Positions 1 through 9,203 of a stretch of 62,449 nt of DNA are shown in pieces. Below the pieces are notes generated by a model, which was given only the letters and a program-made list of their open reading frames with translations, had not been told where the DNA came from and ran no database searches. Every line of letters begins with the position of its first letter. Position 1 is the stretch's first letter. The DNA lies in assembly GCF_006483445.1 (NCBI RefSeq), contig NZ_PPPT01000121.1:1-62449 (forward strand). Direction: 5' to 3'. Source of the stretch: Bradyrhizobium guangdongense (GTDB lineage Bacteria; Pseudomonadota; Alphaproteobacteria; Rhizobiales; Xanthobacteraceae). A program made the translations under genes and the position numbers.

Positions 1-963
1 GGTGGTCGCATCGCTGCCGCCGAATTCATGAACGAGCCGACATTCGCGGCGTGGAACGGTGCGCCGCCAGGATATGATGCGGCCGCCTACGGTCGCGACT
101 TCAGGATCTTTCGCGACTGGATCAAGCAAGCCTCGCCGGAGACGCTGATCCTCGGCCCCGGCTCCGGTGGTGACCCACCCACGCCGCCAGAGTCGGGCCT
201 CAACACGCGCGCGCTGCTCGCCGCATCCGGCACCGGCGTCGATCGCTTCTCCTATCATCATTACTACACGCTCTCGCCCCGCTGCGGCGTTCACGATGAT
301 CCCACGCAGGCGCTCACCGAAAACTGGCTGTCGCGCACGGATCAATCTCTCTCCGTCTATCGCGCGCTGCGCGACGCGTTCGAGCCTGGCAAGGCGATCT
401 GGCTGACGGAGACCGCGAACGCCGCCTGCGGCGGCAGCCCATGGGACCCAACATTCCTTGATACGTTCCGCTATCTCGACCAGCTCGGCCGCCTCGCGCG
501 CGCTGGCGTGCAGGTGGTGATGCACAACACGCTGGCCGCGAGCGACTATGGCCTGCTCGACGAAACGGATTTTCGTCCACGGCCGAATTATTGGGGCGCG
601 CTGCTGTGGCGCCGGCTGATGGGCACGACGGTGCTGGACGTGAGCTCGTCCGTCGCCGATCTGCATCTCTATGCGCACTGCCATCCCACTCAGGGCGGCG
701 CGGTGAGCCTGCTCGCCATCAACGCCTCGCGCAAATTATCGCACGCGATGTCGCTTCCGCGCGGCGCACAACGCTACACACTCGATGCGAAAGCGCTCCA
801 GAGCGCGACGGTGCGGCTGAACGGCAAGACGCTGGCGCTCAAGGCCAACGATGAACTGCCCCGCCTCGATGCCAGCGCGGTCCCCGCCGGCAACGTCCGG
901 CTGGCACCCTCCAGCATCACCTTCCTGATGATCCCGACCGCCGCGAACCCGGCTTGCCTCTAG
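1..963 (+). CDS. Heparanase-like glycoside hydrolase (GH79-type), 3' part
   Basis: The reading frame is open from base 1, so the N-terminal part lies outside the window and the ATG at 28 is internal. The sequence reads AAEFMNEPT, the clan GH-A acid/base motif Asn-Glu-Pro (Glu codon 34-36), then SYHHYY, and IWLTETANAACGG with the likely nucleophile Glu at 409-411. The following YLDQLGRLARAGVQVVM and the DYGLLDE/PNYW segment match the animal and bacterial heparanase/beta-glucuronidase pattern closely. A C-terminal beta-sandwich follows the barrel. Family members cleave glucuronides or uronic-acid polysaccharides; the substrate here is unknown. Its stop overlaps the convergent transporter stop by four bases (CTAG). 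Confidence 0.8.
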   Translation, partial: GGRIAAAEFMNEPTFAAWNGAPPGYDAAAYGRDFRIFRDWIKQASPETLILGPGSGGDPPTPPESGLNTRALLAASGTGVDRFSYHHYYTLSPRCGVHDDPTQALTENWLSRTDQSLSVYRALRDAFEPGKAIWLTETANAACGGSPWDPTFLDTFRYLDQLGRLARAGVQVVMHNTLAASDYGLLDETDFRPRPNYWGALLWRRLMGTTVLDVSSSVADLHLYAHCHPTQGGAVSLLAINASRKLSHAMSLPRGAQRYTLDAKALQSATVRLNGKTLALKANDELPRLDASAVPAGNVRLAPSSITFLMIPTAANPACL

Positions 964-2261
964 GACCTCAGGCTATCGCGCGCGGTTTCCGGCGCCAGCA
1001 GCGTCGAGATGATCGTGATGATCGACAGCCCGATGACATAGACCGACACAGGCCAGGAGGCGCCGGCCCAGGCCAGCAACGCGGTCGCGATCAGCGGCGA
1101 GAAGCCGCCGCTCAGCGCCGCCGCGACATTGGCCCCGAGCGAGGCGCCGCTGTAGCGCACCTGCGTGCGGAACAGCTCCGGCATGAACGCCGCCTTGGGT
1201 CCGAACAGCAGCGCGTGCGTCAGCGTCATGGTGACGACCAGTGCCAGCGTAATCAGCCCGGGCTCCCTGGTGTCGAGGAACCAGAACAGTGGAAACGCCA
1301 GCGCCACCGAGAACACGCCGCCGGCGAGATACAGCGCCTTACGTCCGAAAATATCGGACAGCCAGCCGGCGAGCGGCAAGGTCGCGAACTCGACGATGGC
1401 GGCATAGACGACGGCGTCGAGGATCACCTGCCGCGGCAGGCCGAGTTTTGTGGTGGCGTAGATGACGGTGAACACGGTCAAGAGATAAGCAAGCCCGACC
1501 TCGGACACTGTGATGCCGATCGCGAGCAGGAAGCTGCGCCAGTCGCGCCGCAGCACTTCCAGAACCGGCTGCGCCAGCACCTCCTTGCGCTCCACCACCT
1601 CCTTGAAATGCGGCGTCTCCGCAAGCTTGAGGCGCACGATGAAGCCGACGCCGACCAGCAGGATGCTGATCAGGAACGGCACACGCCAGCCCCAGCTCAG
1701 GAAGTCAGCCTCGGGCAGTTTCGTCATCAGGCCAAAGATACCGGTGGAGGCAGCGACGCCGACGGGGAAACCGATCTGCACCAGGCTGCCATAGAAGCCG
1801 CGGCGATTGCCGGCGTGCTCGATCACCATCACGACCGCGCCGCTCCATTCGCCGCCGAGCCCGATGCCCTGCACGAAGCGCAAGGCAACCAGCAGGATCG
1901 GCGCCCATATGCCGATCTGGTTGTAAGTCGGCAGGCAACCGATCAGGAAGGTGCCGAGCCCCATCGCGATCATGGTCGCGACCAGCATCGTCTTGCGCCC
2001 GAGCCGGTCGCCGTAATGGCCGATGATGGCGCCGCCGATCGGCCGCGCCACGAATCCGACGGCATAGGTGGAGATCGACACGATCATGCCGACCACGGGA
2101 TCGAAGCTCGGGAAGAACAGCTTGTTGAACACGAGCGCCGCGGCGGTGCCGTAGATCAGGAAGTCGTACCACTCGATCGCGGTGCCGAGCGCGCTTGCCC
2201 AGACGACATGCGCCGTCGTCGATTTCTCCGTTGCGGTGGAGACCCCCGATAATGCCGTCAT
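960..2261 (-). CDS. MFS transporter, metabolite:H+ symporter (MHS) family
   Basis: The protein has 433 residues and about twelve membrane segments. Family motifs are visible: AIEWYDFLIYG in TM1, GHYGDRLGRK in the first cytoplasmic loop, RFVQGIGLGGEWSGA in TM4 and a second DIFGRK in the C-terminal half. MHS members (KgtP, ShiA, ProP, citrate carriers) import organic acids or osmolytes with protons; the substrate cannot be read from sequence. I start it at 2261 because GGGGCAGG lies just upstream; an upstream in-frame ATG at 2342 would add 27 unconserved-looking residues. It is convergent with the GH79 gene and divergent from the flavoprotein gene at 2575. Confidence 0.88.
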   Translation of the reverse strand: MTALSGVSTATEKSTTAHVVWASALGTAIEWYDFLIYGTAAALVFNKLFFPSFDPVVGMIVSISTYAVGFVARPIGGAIIGHYGDRLGRKTMLVATMIAMGLGTFLIGCLPTYNQIGIWAPILLVALRFVQGIGLGGEWSGAVVMVIEHAGNRRGFYGSLVQIGFPVGVAASTGIFGLMTKLPEADFLSWGWRVPFLISILLVGVGFIVRLKLAETPHFKEVVERKEVLAQPVLEVLRRDWRSFLLAIGITVSEVGLAYLLTVFTVIYATTKLGLPRQVILDAVVYAAIVEFATLPLAGWLSDIFGRKALYLAGGVFSVALAFPLFWFLDTREPGLITLALVVTMTLTHALLFGPKAAFMPELFRTQVRYSGASLGANVAAALSGGFSPLIATALLAWAGASWPVSVYVIGLSIITIISTLLAPETARDSLRS

Positions 2262-2366
2262 GCGACCTGCCCCAGAATTCCCAGGGGCATCATGGACGAC
2301 CCGTTTCTGGCTTGCAACCTGTCCTTGTATTGCAATCCCCATCTAGGTGTCGCTGCCATTCTCTCC

Positions 2367-2479
2367 GTCATTGCGAGCCAGCGAAGCAATCCAGACTGTC
2401 TCCGCGGAGGGATTCTGGATTGCTTCGCGGAGCCTGTCATCGGGCCGCGCTTCGCGCGGACCCGTTGGCTCGCAATGAC
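2367..2479. repeat. REP-like palindromic intergenic element A
   Basis: The ends are inverted copies, GTCATTGCGAGCCA at 2367-2380 and TGGCTCGCAATGAC at 2466-2479. Inside are inverted GCGAAGCAATCCAGA/TCTGGATTGCTTCGC arms and a GCGCTTCGCGC core. This type of element is widespread between genes in Bradyrhizobium and Rhodopseudomonas. It lies in the divergent promoter region between the MHS transporter and the flavoprotein gene and has no coding potential. Confidence 0.85.
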
Positions 2480-2574
2480 ACATCAGCTGCAACATTGCGC
2501 CCGAGCACCACGGTATGGACGAGCCGAACAGACAGGATATGATGGCGCAAAAAGCAAGCTGCGGGAGGATAACA

Positions 2575-4323
2575 ATGACTGACAGCGCCCGTGGCACGGA
2601 CGATGTTTACGCGTGCGATGTGCTCGTGGCAGGCTCCGGCGCCTCGGGCATGGCGGCGGCAATCACTGCCCGTGCCCGCGGGCTGAACGTCCTCATCGTC
2701 GAGAAAGAGCCGCGCTTCGGCGGCACCACCGCCCGCTCCGGCGGCTGGCTCTGGATCCCCGGCACCTCGCTCGCCCGCGCCTATGGCATCATTGAGACGC
2801 CGGACCAGGCGCGCACTTATTTGCGGCACGAGGCCGGCAACAATTACGACGCCGCGCGCGTCGATGCCTTCCTCGAAGCCGGCCCCGAGGCCGTCGACTT
2901 CTTCCTCAGCAAGACCGCGCTGCGTTTCGACATGCCGCTGGTCTTTCCAGACTATCATGCGGAGGCGCCCGGCGGCACGCAGGGCGGCCGCTCCATGGTC
3001 GCACGCCCCTTTGACGGGCGGGAGCTCGGCGACCACATCAAGACGCTCGGCATGCCGCTGCCGGAATTGACCGTGTTCGGCATGATGCTCGGCAGCGGCA
3101 AGGACATCGTCCACTTCATGCGCGCGACGAAGTCGCTGACCTCGGCGGTCTATGTCGCCAAGCGGCTGTCGCGGCATCTGATGGACGTGTTGCGCCATGG
3201 CCGCGGCATGACGCTCACCAACGGCAACGCGCTGGCCGGGAGGCTGGCGAAGTCGGCGCTCGACCTCAATATTCCCTTGTGGCTGTCCTCGCCTGTGCAC
3301 GAGCTGATCGTCGAGAACGGCGCGGTGAAGGGTGCGGTCGTCGAGCGCGAAGGACGCACCATCCGCGTCAACGCGAAGCGCGGAGTCGTGCTCGCCTGCG
3401 GCGGCTTCCCGCACGACGTCGCACGTCGCAAAAAGATGTTTCCGCACGCGCCGACCGGCGCCGAGCACTACTCGCCGGGACCGACGGGCAATACCGGCGA
3501 CGGCCTTCGCCTCGCCGAAACCGCCGGCGGCCACATCGAGGATCGCCTGCCGAACGCGGCGGCGTGGGTGCCTGTTTCGGTGACGCAGCGCAAGGACGGC
3601 TCGCGCGGGGTAATGCCGCACTTCATCGACCGCGCAAAGCCCGGCGTCATCGCCGTAATGCGCGACGGCCGGCGCTTTGCCAATGAAGGCAACTCCTATC
3701 ACGATTTCGTCCAGGCCATGGTCAAGGCAGCCAAACCCGGCGAAGAGATCGCGGCGTATCTCGTCTGCGATCACACAACGCTGCGCAAGTATGGCCTCGG
3801 CTGCGTGCCGCCGTTCCCGATGCCAACAGGCCATCACCTCAACACCGGCTACCTCATGCGCGGCGATACGCTGGAAGCGCTCGCGGCCAAGGCCGGCATC
3901 GATGCCGGGGGGTTTGCCGAGACTGTCGCGCAATTCAACGCCGGCGCGGCTCAAGGCCAGGACGCAGCATTCGGCAAGGGCTCAAAGGCCTATAACCGCT
4001 ACCAGGGCGATGCCCTGCACGGCCCGAACCCCTGCGTGGCGCCGCTCGAAAATGGCCCGTTCTACGCGATCAAAATGGTGATCGGCGATCTCGGCACCTA
4101 TGCCGGCATCGTCACCGACGCCAATGCCCGCGCGCTCGACGCGGAGGGCCGCGTCATTCCCGGCCTCTACGCGGCAGGTAACGACATGGCGAGCATCATG
4201 GGCGGCAACTACCCCGGCGCCGGCATCACGCTCGGGCCTGCCTTGACGTTTGGCTACATCGCCGGGCGACATCTGGCTGACAGTGCCGCGGAGGGCAGCG
4301 GCGCGATGCGGGCGGCGGAGTAA
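2575..4323 (+). CDS. FAD-dependent oxidoreductase, KstD/fumarate reductase flavoprotein family
   Basis: 582 residues. The FAD Rossmann motif is GSGASG at residues 20-25, followed by an acidic strand end (VEKEPRFGGTT) and the SGGWLWIPG loop typical of 3-ketosteroid dehydrogenase and flavocytochrome c-like flavoproteins. The C-terminus carries the second FAD segment, GLYAAGNDMAS and GGNYPGAGITLGPALTFGYIAGR. The family introduces or reduces C=C bonds next to carbonyl groups on steroids, fumarate or related acids; the substrate is unknown. The ATG at 2575 is preferred over the one at 2515 because GGGAGGA lies seven bases upstream. No operon partner. Confidence 0.86.
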   Translation: MTDSARGTDDVYACDVLVAGSGASGMAAAITARARGLNVLIVEKEPRFGGTTARSGGWLWIPGTSLARAYGIIETPDQARTYLRHEAGNNYDAARVDAFLEAGPEAVDFFLSKTALRFDMPLVFPDYHAEAPGGTQGGRSMVARPFDGRELGDHIKTLGMPLPELTVFGMMLGSGKDIVHFMRATKSLTSAVYVAKRLSRHLMDVLRHGRGMTLTNGNALAGRLAKSALDLNIPLWLSSPVHELIVENGAVKGAVVEREGRTIRVNAKRGVVLACGGFPHDVARRKKMFPHAPTGAEHYSPGPTGNTGDGLRLAETAGGHIEDRLPNAAAWVPVSVTQRKDGSRGVMPHFIDRAKPGVIAVMRDGRRFANEGNSYHDFVQAMVKAAKPGEEIAAYLVCDHTTLRKYGLGCVPPFPMPTGHHLNTGYLMRGDTLEALAAKAGIDAGGFAETVAQFNAGAAQGQDAAFGKGSKAYNRYQGDALHGPNPCVAPLENGPFYAIKMVIGDLGTYAGIVTDANARALDAEGRVIPGLYAAGNDMASIMGGNYPGAGITLGPALTFGYIAGRHLADSAAEGSGAMRAAE

Positions 4324-4326
4324 ACT

Positions 4327-4448
4327 GTCGTCCTGGCGAAAGCCAGGACCCATTACCACCGAGCTCGATTGCGGCGTGACGCCGTGGCTACGAATGCTTC
4401 CAACAACCTGCATCAGGGGTAATGGGTCCTGGCTTTCGCCAGGACGAC
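4327..4448. repeat. REP-like palindromic intergenic element B
   Basis: Long inverted arms: GTCGTCCTGGCGAAAGCCAG from 4327 and the reverse complement ending in CTTTCGCCAGGACGAC at 4448, continuing inward through CCCATTACC/GGTAATGGG. Each arm also folds on itself (CCTGGCGAAAGCCAGG). It sits between the convergent flavoprotein and SDR genes and could act as a bidirectional terminator, although no clear T-run is present. Confidence 0.8.
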
Positions 4449-4474
4449 ACCGAACACGGTGCAGCCCCGTGCTC

Positions 4475-5254
4475 TCACTTCTCCTTCACCGGCACGGTGT
4501 AATTCAGAATCAACCGCCCGCCGTCCGGATAGATCGTCTGCCCCGTAATGTACGACGCATCGTCACTGGCGAGGAACGCCACCACGGAAGCCACTTCGCT
4601 CGGCTCGCCGCCACGGCCGATCGGGGTGCGCGACATCACGGTCTTGCGGGCATCTTCGGACGTGTAGATGGACGACGCGACCATGTCGGTCAGAATCGTG
4701 CCGGGCCCGACCGCGACGACGCGGATGTTGTGCGGAGCGAGCGCGACCGCAGCAACCGACGTCAACTGCTTCATGCCGCCCTTGGACATCGCGTAGGTCG
4801 CGAGCGACGGGATCGCCAGCAGCGCGTTCACCGAGGACATGTTGATGATGACGCCGCCGCCGCCCTGCGCGATCATCTGTTTTGCGGCCGCCTGCACGCC
4901 GAAAAACGCGCCCTTCAGGTTGATGCCGATGATGTCGTCAAAATCCTTCTCGGATATCTCGAGGATGTCCTGGTTGCGCGCGACGCCGGCATTGTTGACC
5001 ATGATGTCGAGCCGGCCGAATTCGCGGACCGCGGTTGTGATGACGCGGTCGATGTCGGCGCGCCGCGCCACGTGGCAGTGCACGGCCTGGAGGTCCTTTG
5101 GACGCCCGAGCTCGGCAACGGTCTTCTCGAGCGCGTCGTTGTCGACGTCAGAGATCACCACCTTGACGCCGTCGTTGAGCAAACGCTCGGCGCAAGCCCT
5201 GCCGATGCCGCGCGCCGCACCCGTAATGGCTGCGACCTTGCCGGATAGTTTCAT
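4475..5254 (-). CDS. SDR family NAD(P)-dependent oxidoreductase
   Basis: 259 residues, the usual length for a classical short-chain dehydrogenase. The cofactor motif TGAARGIG is at residues 11-18, NNAG follows, and the active-site set is Ser in INMSSVNA with YAMSK. The C-terminus has the usual TGQTIYPDGG. The ATG at 5254 is preceded by GGAGG; an upstream TTG at 5287 would only add an unlikely 11 residues. It is the last gene of a three-gene run after the ThDP enzyme and the DadA-like oxidase, 33 bases after the latter, so it probably reduces or oxidises a keto/hydroxy acid in the same route. Exact substrate unknown. Confidence 0.87.
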   Translation of the reverse strand: MKLSGKVAAITGAARGIGRACAERLLNDGVKVVISDVDNDALEKTVAELGRPKDLQAVHCHVARRADIDRVITTAVREFGRLDIMVNNAGVARNQDILEISEKDFDDIIGINLKGAFFGVQAAAKQMIAQGGGGVIINMSSVNALLAIPSLATYAMSKGGMKQLTSVAAVALAPHNIRVVAVGPGTILTDMVASSIYTSEDARKTVMSRTPIGRGGEPSEVASVVAFLASDDASYITGQTIYPDGGRLILNYTVPVKEK

Positions 5255-5287
5255 GGACGTCCTCCATCGTAGCTTGCAACAGACCAA

Positions 5288-6547
5288 TCACAGGAAGCGC
5301 TGCGGCGCGAATGGTTCTAGCGGAATCTCCGGCGTCTTGCCGCTCACGAGCTGTGCGACCAATCGCCCGGTGCGGGCCGAGCCGACCAGGCCGACATGGC
5401 CGTGCCCGAAGGCATAGACGATGTCGCGCGAGGCGCGGGAATAGCCGATGCAGGGCCGCCCGTCCGGCATGCTTGGACGGTGCCCCATCCACATCTTGAT
5501 GCGCGAGGCCGGAATGTTTTTCGGAAGCTTCGGAAACATGTTGACCAAATAATCGCGGAGAATCTCGGCGCGCTTCCAGTTCGGCGCGGCATCCAACCCG
5601 CCGATCTCGACCGTGCCGGCAGCGCGCAAGCCCTTGTTGGTCCAGTTCACCACCATCTTGGCGTCCGACACCATCATCGAATTGCGCGGGCCTGTTTCCG
5701 GATTCTCGATCATGACGTGATAGCCGCGCTCGGTCTCCAGCGGCAGCGCATCGCCGACGGACGCCGTCAGTAGCTTCGAGCGCGCGCCGGCTGCGACCAC
5801 CGCCGCATCGCAAGGGACCTCACCGGTCTCGGTGACGACGGCGACGAGCTTGTTGCCGTCAAGCCTGAGGCCGGTCGCCTTGGCGCGCACGAACTCCGCA
5901 CCACTGGCCTGCGCATGCGCGGCGAGCGCCGCAACATAGGCGCCGGGATCGCGGCAGCGCCCCGCCTCCTCCACGACCACGCCAAACGTGTAGCGCGGAT
6001 CGAGCTCGGGCTCGCGCTGGCGCATCTCGTCGGCATTGAGCTCCAGCCATTCGATGCCGACGCGCTTGCGGATGCGCCAGCCGAGATCGCCGTCGAAATT
6101 AACGCGCGACGGGAAGACGTGCATCACGCCGTTGCGCTCGACCAAATCGGGGACGCCAGCCTCTTCCGCGAGCTTGCGGTGCAGGAGAGGCGCATCCTTC
6201 AGGAGCGCGCGCATCGCGATCGCCGTTGTCTCGATCTTCGCCTCGGTCCAGCCGGCGAGCAGATATTTGATCAGCCAGGGCAGCGCTTTCGGCAAGTAAG
6301 ACCAGCGGATCGCGAGTGGCCCGAGCGGATCGAGCAGATAACCCGGCACCTTTTTCCAGATGCCGGGCTCGGCCGGCGGGATCACCGAATGCGAGGACAG
6401 CCAGCCGGCATTGCCATAGCTCGCCGCCTGCTCGCCACCGGGCTCGCCCGGATCGATCAGCGTGACGCGATGGCCCTCGCGCAGCGCCTCGATGGCGCTG
6501 ATGACGCCGATCGCGCCTGCACCGATGATCGCGACGTGGCGGCCCAT
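5288..6547 (-). CDS. DadA-like FAD-dependent D-amino-acid/amine oxidoreductase
   Basis: 419 residues. It opens with the FAD-binding fold, GRHVAIIGAGAIGVISA (GxGxxG at 9-14), followed by GGEQAASYGNAGWL, the DadA-type loop, and ends with GYSRASRDIVYAFGHGHVGLVGSARTG, the C-terminal FAD contact of the DAO superfamily. Such enzymes oxidatively deaminate D-amino acids, glycine derivatives or secondary amines to keto acids. The start overlaps the stop of the ThDP gene by one base (TGATG), indicating translational coupling. Coupling to a ThDP decarboxylase/ligase and an SDR suggests deamination of an amino acid whose keto acid is then processed; that is inference. Confidence 0.85.
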   Translation of the reverse strand: MGRHVAIIGAGAIGVISAIEALREGHRVTLIDPGEPGGEQAASYGNAGWLSSHSVIPPAEPGIWKKVPGYLLDPLGPLAIRWSYLPKALPWLIKYLLAGWTEAKIETTAIAMRALLKDAPLLHRKLAEEAGVPDLVERNGVMHVFPSRVNFDGDLGWRIRKRVGIEWLELNADEMRQREPELDPRYTFGVVVEEAGRCRDPGAYVAALAAHAQASGAEFVRAKATGLRLDGNKLVAVVTETGEVPCDAAVVAAGARSKLLTASVGDALPLETERGYHVMIENPETGPRNSMMVSDAKMVVNWTNKGLRAAGTVEIGGLDAAPNWKRAEILRDYLVNMFPKLPKNIPASRIKMWMGHRPSMPDGRPCIGYSRASRDIVYAFGHGHVGLVGSARTGRLVAQLVSGKTPEIPLEPFAPQRFL

Positions 6548-8211
6548 CAGTGCGCTTTCTCGCCCGGGACAAAGTCCTTGCCAACCGACATCGCGCGGGG
6601 ATCGATCAGGCAATGCAGGATCGACGGCTTGCCGGAGGCCAGCGCGCGCTCGAAGGCCGGCGCAAAATCTTCGGTCCGTTCGACCCGCTCGCCATGTCCG
6701 CCAAAGGCTTTTGCGTACATCGCAAAGTCCGGGTTCTTGAGCTGGGTGCCGACGACCCGGCCGGGATAATCGCGCTCCTGGTGCATGCGGATGGTGCCGT
6801 ATTGCGCGTTGTCGATCACGACGACGATCAGCGCCGCATCATATTGCACGGCGGTCGCAAATTCCTGCCCGTTCATCAGGAAGCAGCCGTCGCCGGCAAA
6901 GGCCACGACGACACGGTCAGGATATTGCCGCTTTGCCAGCACGCCGGCCGGCACGCCGTAGCCCATCGAGCCCGAGGTCGGCGCAAGCTGCGATGCAAAG
7001 GCGTGGAAGCGGTGATGGCGATGCAGCCAGCCGGCATAATTGCCGGCACCGTTGCAGACGATCGCATCCTTCGGCAGGCGATCGCGCAGCCATGTCACGA
7101 CCTTGCCGTACTGGAACGCGCCCGGCAGCTCGCGCGCGGCCTCCGTCCATTCCAGATAATCCTTGTGCGCCTTGGCCGCCTCACCCTTCCAGGCGGGCGT
7201 GCCTGACGGCTTCAGCGTCTCGACCGCGGCAGCGAATGCCGCCGGCGTCGCCTGGATCGCCAGCGCTGGCTGGTAGATGCGGCCGAGCTCGTCGGAGCCG
7301 GGATGCACATGGATCAGCTTCTGGCTCGGCACCGGAATATCGAGCAGCGTGTAGGACGAGGACGGCATCTCCGACATGCGGCCGCCGATCAGCAGAAGGA
7401 CGTCGGCGCCGGTGATGCGCGCCTTGAGGCCCGGGCTCGGGCCGATGCCGAGATCGCCGGCATAGTGCGAATGATCGGCGTCGATCAGCGACGCCCGGCG
7501 GAACGAGGTTGCGACCGGCAGGTCGAAACGCTCGGCGAAACGCGCGATGCCCTTGGCGGCGTCGGCGGTCCAACCCGAACCACCGAGCACGACCAGCGGC
7601 GCCTTGGCGCCGGCCAGCATCGCACCGAGACGCTCGATATCGTCAGGCGCGGGCCAGCTCGCGGCCGGCTCGACGCGCGGGGCATCGGCAACGGCCGCGG
7701 TCTCGGTCAGCATGTTCTCCGGCAGCGCGATCACGACCGGCCCCGGGCGACCCTGCAGCGCGATGCGAAACGCGCGCGCCACCAGTTCCGGAATGCGGTC
7801 GGGCCGGTCGATCTCGACCGCCCATTTCGCCATGGTGCCGAACACCGCCTTGTAGTCGAGTTCCTGAAAGGCCTCGCGCTCGCGCATGCCGGTGTCGACC
7901 TGGCCGACGAACAGGATCATCGGGGTGGAATCCTGCATCGCGATGTGGACGCCATGGCTTGCATTGGTCGCGCCGGGGCCGCGGGTGACGAAGCAGATCC
8001 CCGGACGGCCCGTCAGCTTGCCATAGGCCTCCGCCATCATCGCCGCCCCGCCCTCGGCGCGGCAGATCATGACGTCGATCGGGCTGTCATGCAGCGCATC
8101 CAGCGCCGCCAGATAGCTTTCGCCGGGCACGCAAGTCACCCGCTCCACCCCTTGCGCGACGAGCTGGTCGATCAGGATCTGGCCCCCGGTGCGGGTGTTG
8201 CGGATGGTCAT
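6547..8211 (-). CDS. Thiamine diphosphate-dependent enzyme, acetolactate synthase-like
   Basis: 554 residues with the three-domain layout of the AHAS/pyruvate oxidase family. The N-terminal PYR domain has CRAEGGAAMMAEAYGK with the cofactor-activating Glu, a central FAD/nucleotide-type domain follows, and the C-terminal PP domain has GDGCFLMNGQEF and DNAQYG, the Mg-ThDP motif. Members include acetolactate synthase, glyoxylate carboligase, benzoylformate decarboxylase and sulfoacetaldehyde acetyltransferase; the residues visible do not decide among them. There is no regulatory subunit nearby, which argues against biosynthetic AHAS. It heads the group ThDP-DadA-SDR, 206 bases downstream of the polyamine-type ABC permease. 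The ATG at 8211 follows GGGAG. Confidence 0.86.
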   Translation of the reverse strand: MTIRNTRTGGQILIDQLVAQGVERVTCVPGESYLAALDALHDSPIDVMICRAEGGAAMMAEAYGKLTGRPGICFVTRGPGATNASHGVHIAMQDSTPMILFVGQVDTGMREREAFQELDYKAVFGTMAKWAVEIDRPDRIPELVARAFRIALQGRPGPVVIALPENMLTETAAVADAPRVEPAASWPAPDDIERLGAMLAGAKAPLVVLGGSGWTADAAKGIARFAERFDLPVATSFRRASLIDADHSHYAGDLGIGPSPGLKARITGADVLLLIGGRMSEMPSSSYTLLDIPVPSQKLIHVHPGSDELGRIYQPALAIQATPAAFAAAVETLKPSGTPAWKGEAAKAHKDYLEWTEAARELPGAFQYGKVVTWLRDRLPKDAIVCNGAGNYAGWLHRHHRFHAFASQLAPTSGSMGYGVPAGVLAKRQYPDRVVVAFAGDGCFLMNGQEFATAVQYDAALIVVVIDNAQYGTIRMHQERDYPGRVVGTQLKNPDFAMYAKAFGGHGERVERTEDFAPAFERALASGKPSILHCLIDPRAMSVGKDFVPGEKAH

Positions 8212-8362
8212 GACGGCTCCCTGCAAGGCTTTTGCGGCGCATCAGACGGCGTCGCGAAATTCGGTCGGGGGTGGCGTAGGACAGGCGGAAAAACCGCGCA
8301 AGACCGAAAGGATTCAGGGCAGCGTTGCGCCTCGATGGCGCCCACGCGCCCGGATGGCAGTT

Positions 8363-8388
8363 CTACTGTGCATGGGGTTGTTTTCGAC
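8363..8388 (-). repeat. 26-nt intergenic element, copy 1
   Basis: The plus-strand 26-mer begins CTACTGTGCATGGGGTTG and is identical to 51882-51907. It lies 29 bases beyond the stop codon of the leftward permease gene (stop at 8418). The 29-base gap contains GCCGGC-N5-GCCGGC, which can fold into a hairpin. Confidence 0.75.
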
Positions 8389-8417
8389 GTTGTTTTGGAG
8401 CCGGCCGCCGGCCGGCC

Positions 8418-9203
8418 TCAACCCGCCTTTTTCTGCCGTGCGCTCGCCACCAGGACCAGCATGAACGAGGCCGCGGTCATCAGCGTCGAGATCGCCGCGA
8501 TGGTCGGATCGATCTCGTCGCGCAGCGCCGTGAACATCCGCTTGGTCAGCGGCTGGTACTGCCCGCCGGAGATGAACAGGGCGATGATGGTTTCGTCCAT
8601 CGCCGAGATGAACGCGAAGATGCCGCCGGTCATGACGCTGGACTTGATCTGCGGCAGCGTCACCGCAAAGAAGCTGCGCAGGCGGTTCATGCCGAGGCTG
8701 CGCGCGACCATCTCTTGGGCCGGATCGAAGCTCTGCAGGCCCGCCAGCACCGAGATCACCACGTAAGGCAGGCCCAGCATCACATTGGCGAGCACGAGGC
8801 CGGGCATGGTGGCGACGAGGCCGACCCTGACATAGACGAAGTAGATACCGACCGCGGTGATGATGATGGGCACCACCAGCGGCAGCAGCAGCGTCATGTG
8901 GACGAAACGCATGATACGCAACTTCGACTGGCTGATCGCATAGGCGGCGGCGACGCCGAGCGGGGTCGCGATGATCACGGTGAAGATTGCGACCGTCAGG
9001 GTCACGCGCGTCGCCTGCATCCAGGCCGGATTGGAAAAGAACTGTTGGTACCATCGCAACGACAGCGACGGCGGCGGGAAGGTCAGGAACCGGGCGCTGG
9101 AGAACGAGATCGGCACGATGATCAGCACCGGCAGGATCAGAAAGATCAGCACCAGCGCACAGGTCGCGATCAGGGCAATCCGGCCGGGCGAGATCGTTCT
9201 CAT
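8418..9203 (-). CDS. ABC transporter permease, PotC-like
   Basis: 261 residues with about six membrane helices. The EAA loop that contacts the ATPase is visible as EMVARSLGMNRLRSFFAVTLPQI. The family is the inner-membrane permease of spermidine/putrescine-type importers. The start codon overlaps the stop of the partner permease (ATGA at 9200-9203). It is the last gene of the transporter run ATPase-HAD-oxidase-binding protein-permease-permease. A much longer frame running upstream is a shadow of the partner gene. Confidence 0.9.
   Translation of the reverse strand: MRTISPGRIALIATCALVLIFLILPVLIIVPISFSSARFLTFPPPSLSLRWYQQFFSNPAWMQATRVTLTVAIFTVIIATPLGVAAAYAISQSKLRIMRFVHMTLLLPLVVPIIITAVGIYFVYVRVGLVATMPGLVLANVMLGLPYVVISVLAGLQSFDPAQEMVARSLGMNRLRSFFAVTLPQIKSSVMTGGIFAFISAMDETIIALFISGGQYQPLTKRMFTALRDEIDPTIAAISTLMTAASFMLVLVASARQKKAG

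Noticed and set aside
954..2252. A 432-codon plus-strand frame opposite the MHS transporter.
   Set aside because: Low-complexity shadow of a well-recognised transporter.
2437..3954. A 505-codon minus-strand frame opposite the flavoprotein.
   Set aside because: The opposite strand has a complete FAD motif and a ribosome binding site; this frame starts in the middle of that gene.
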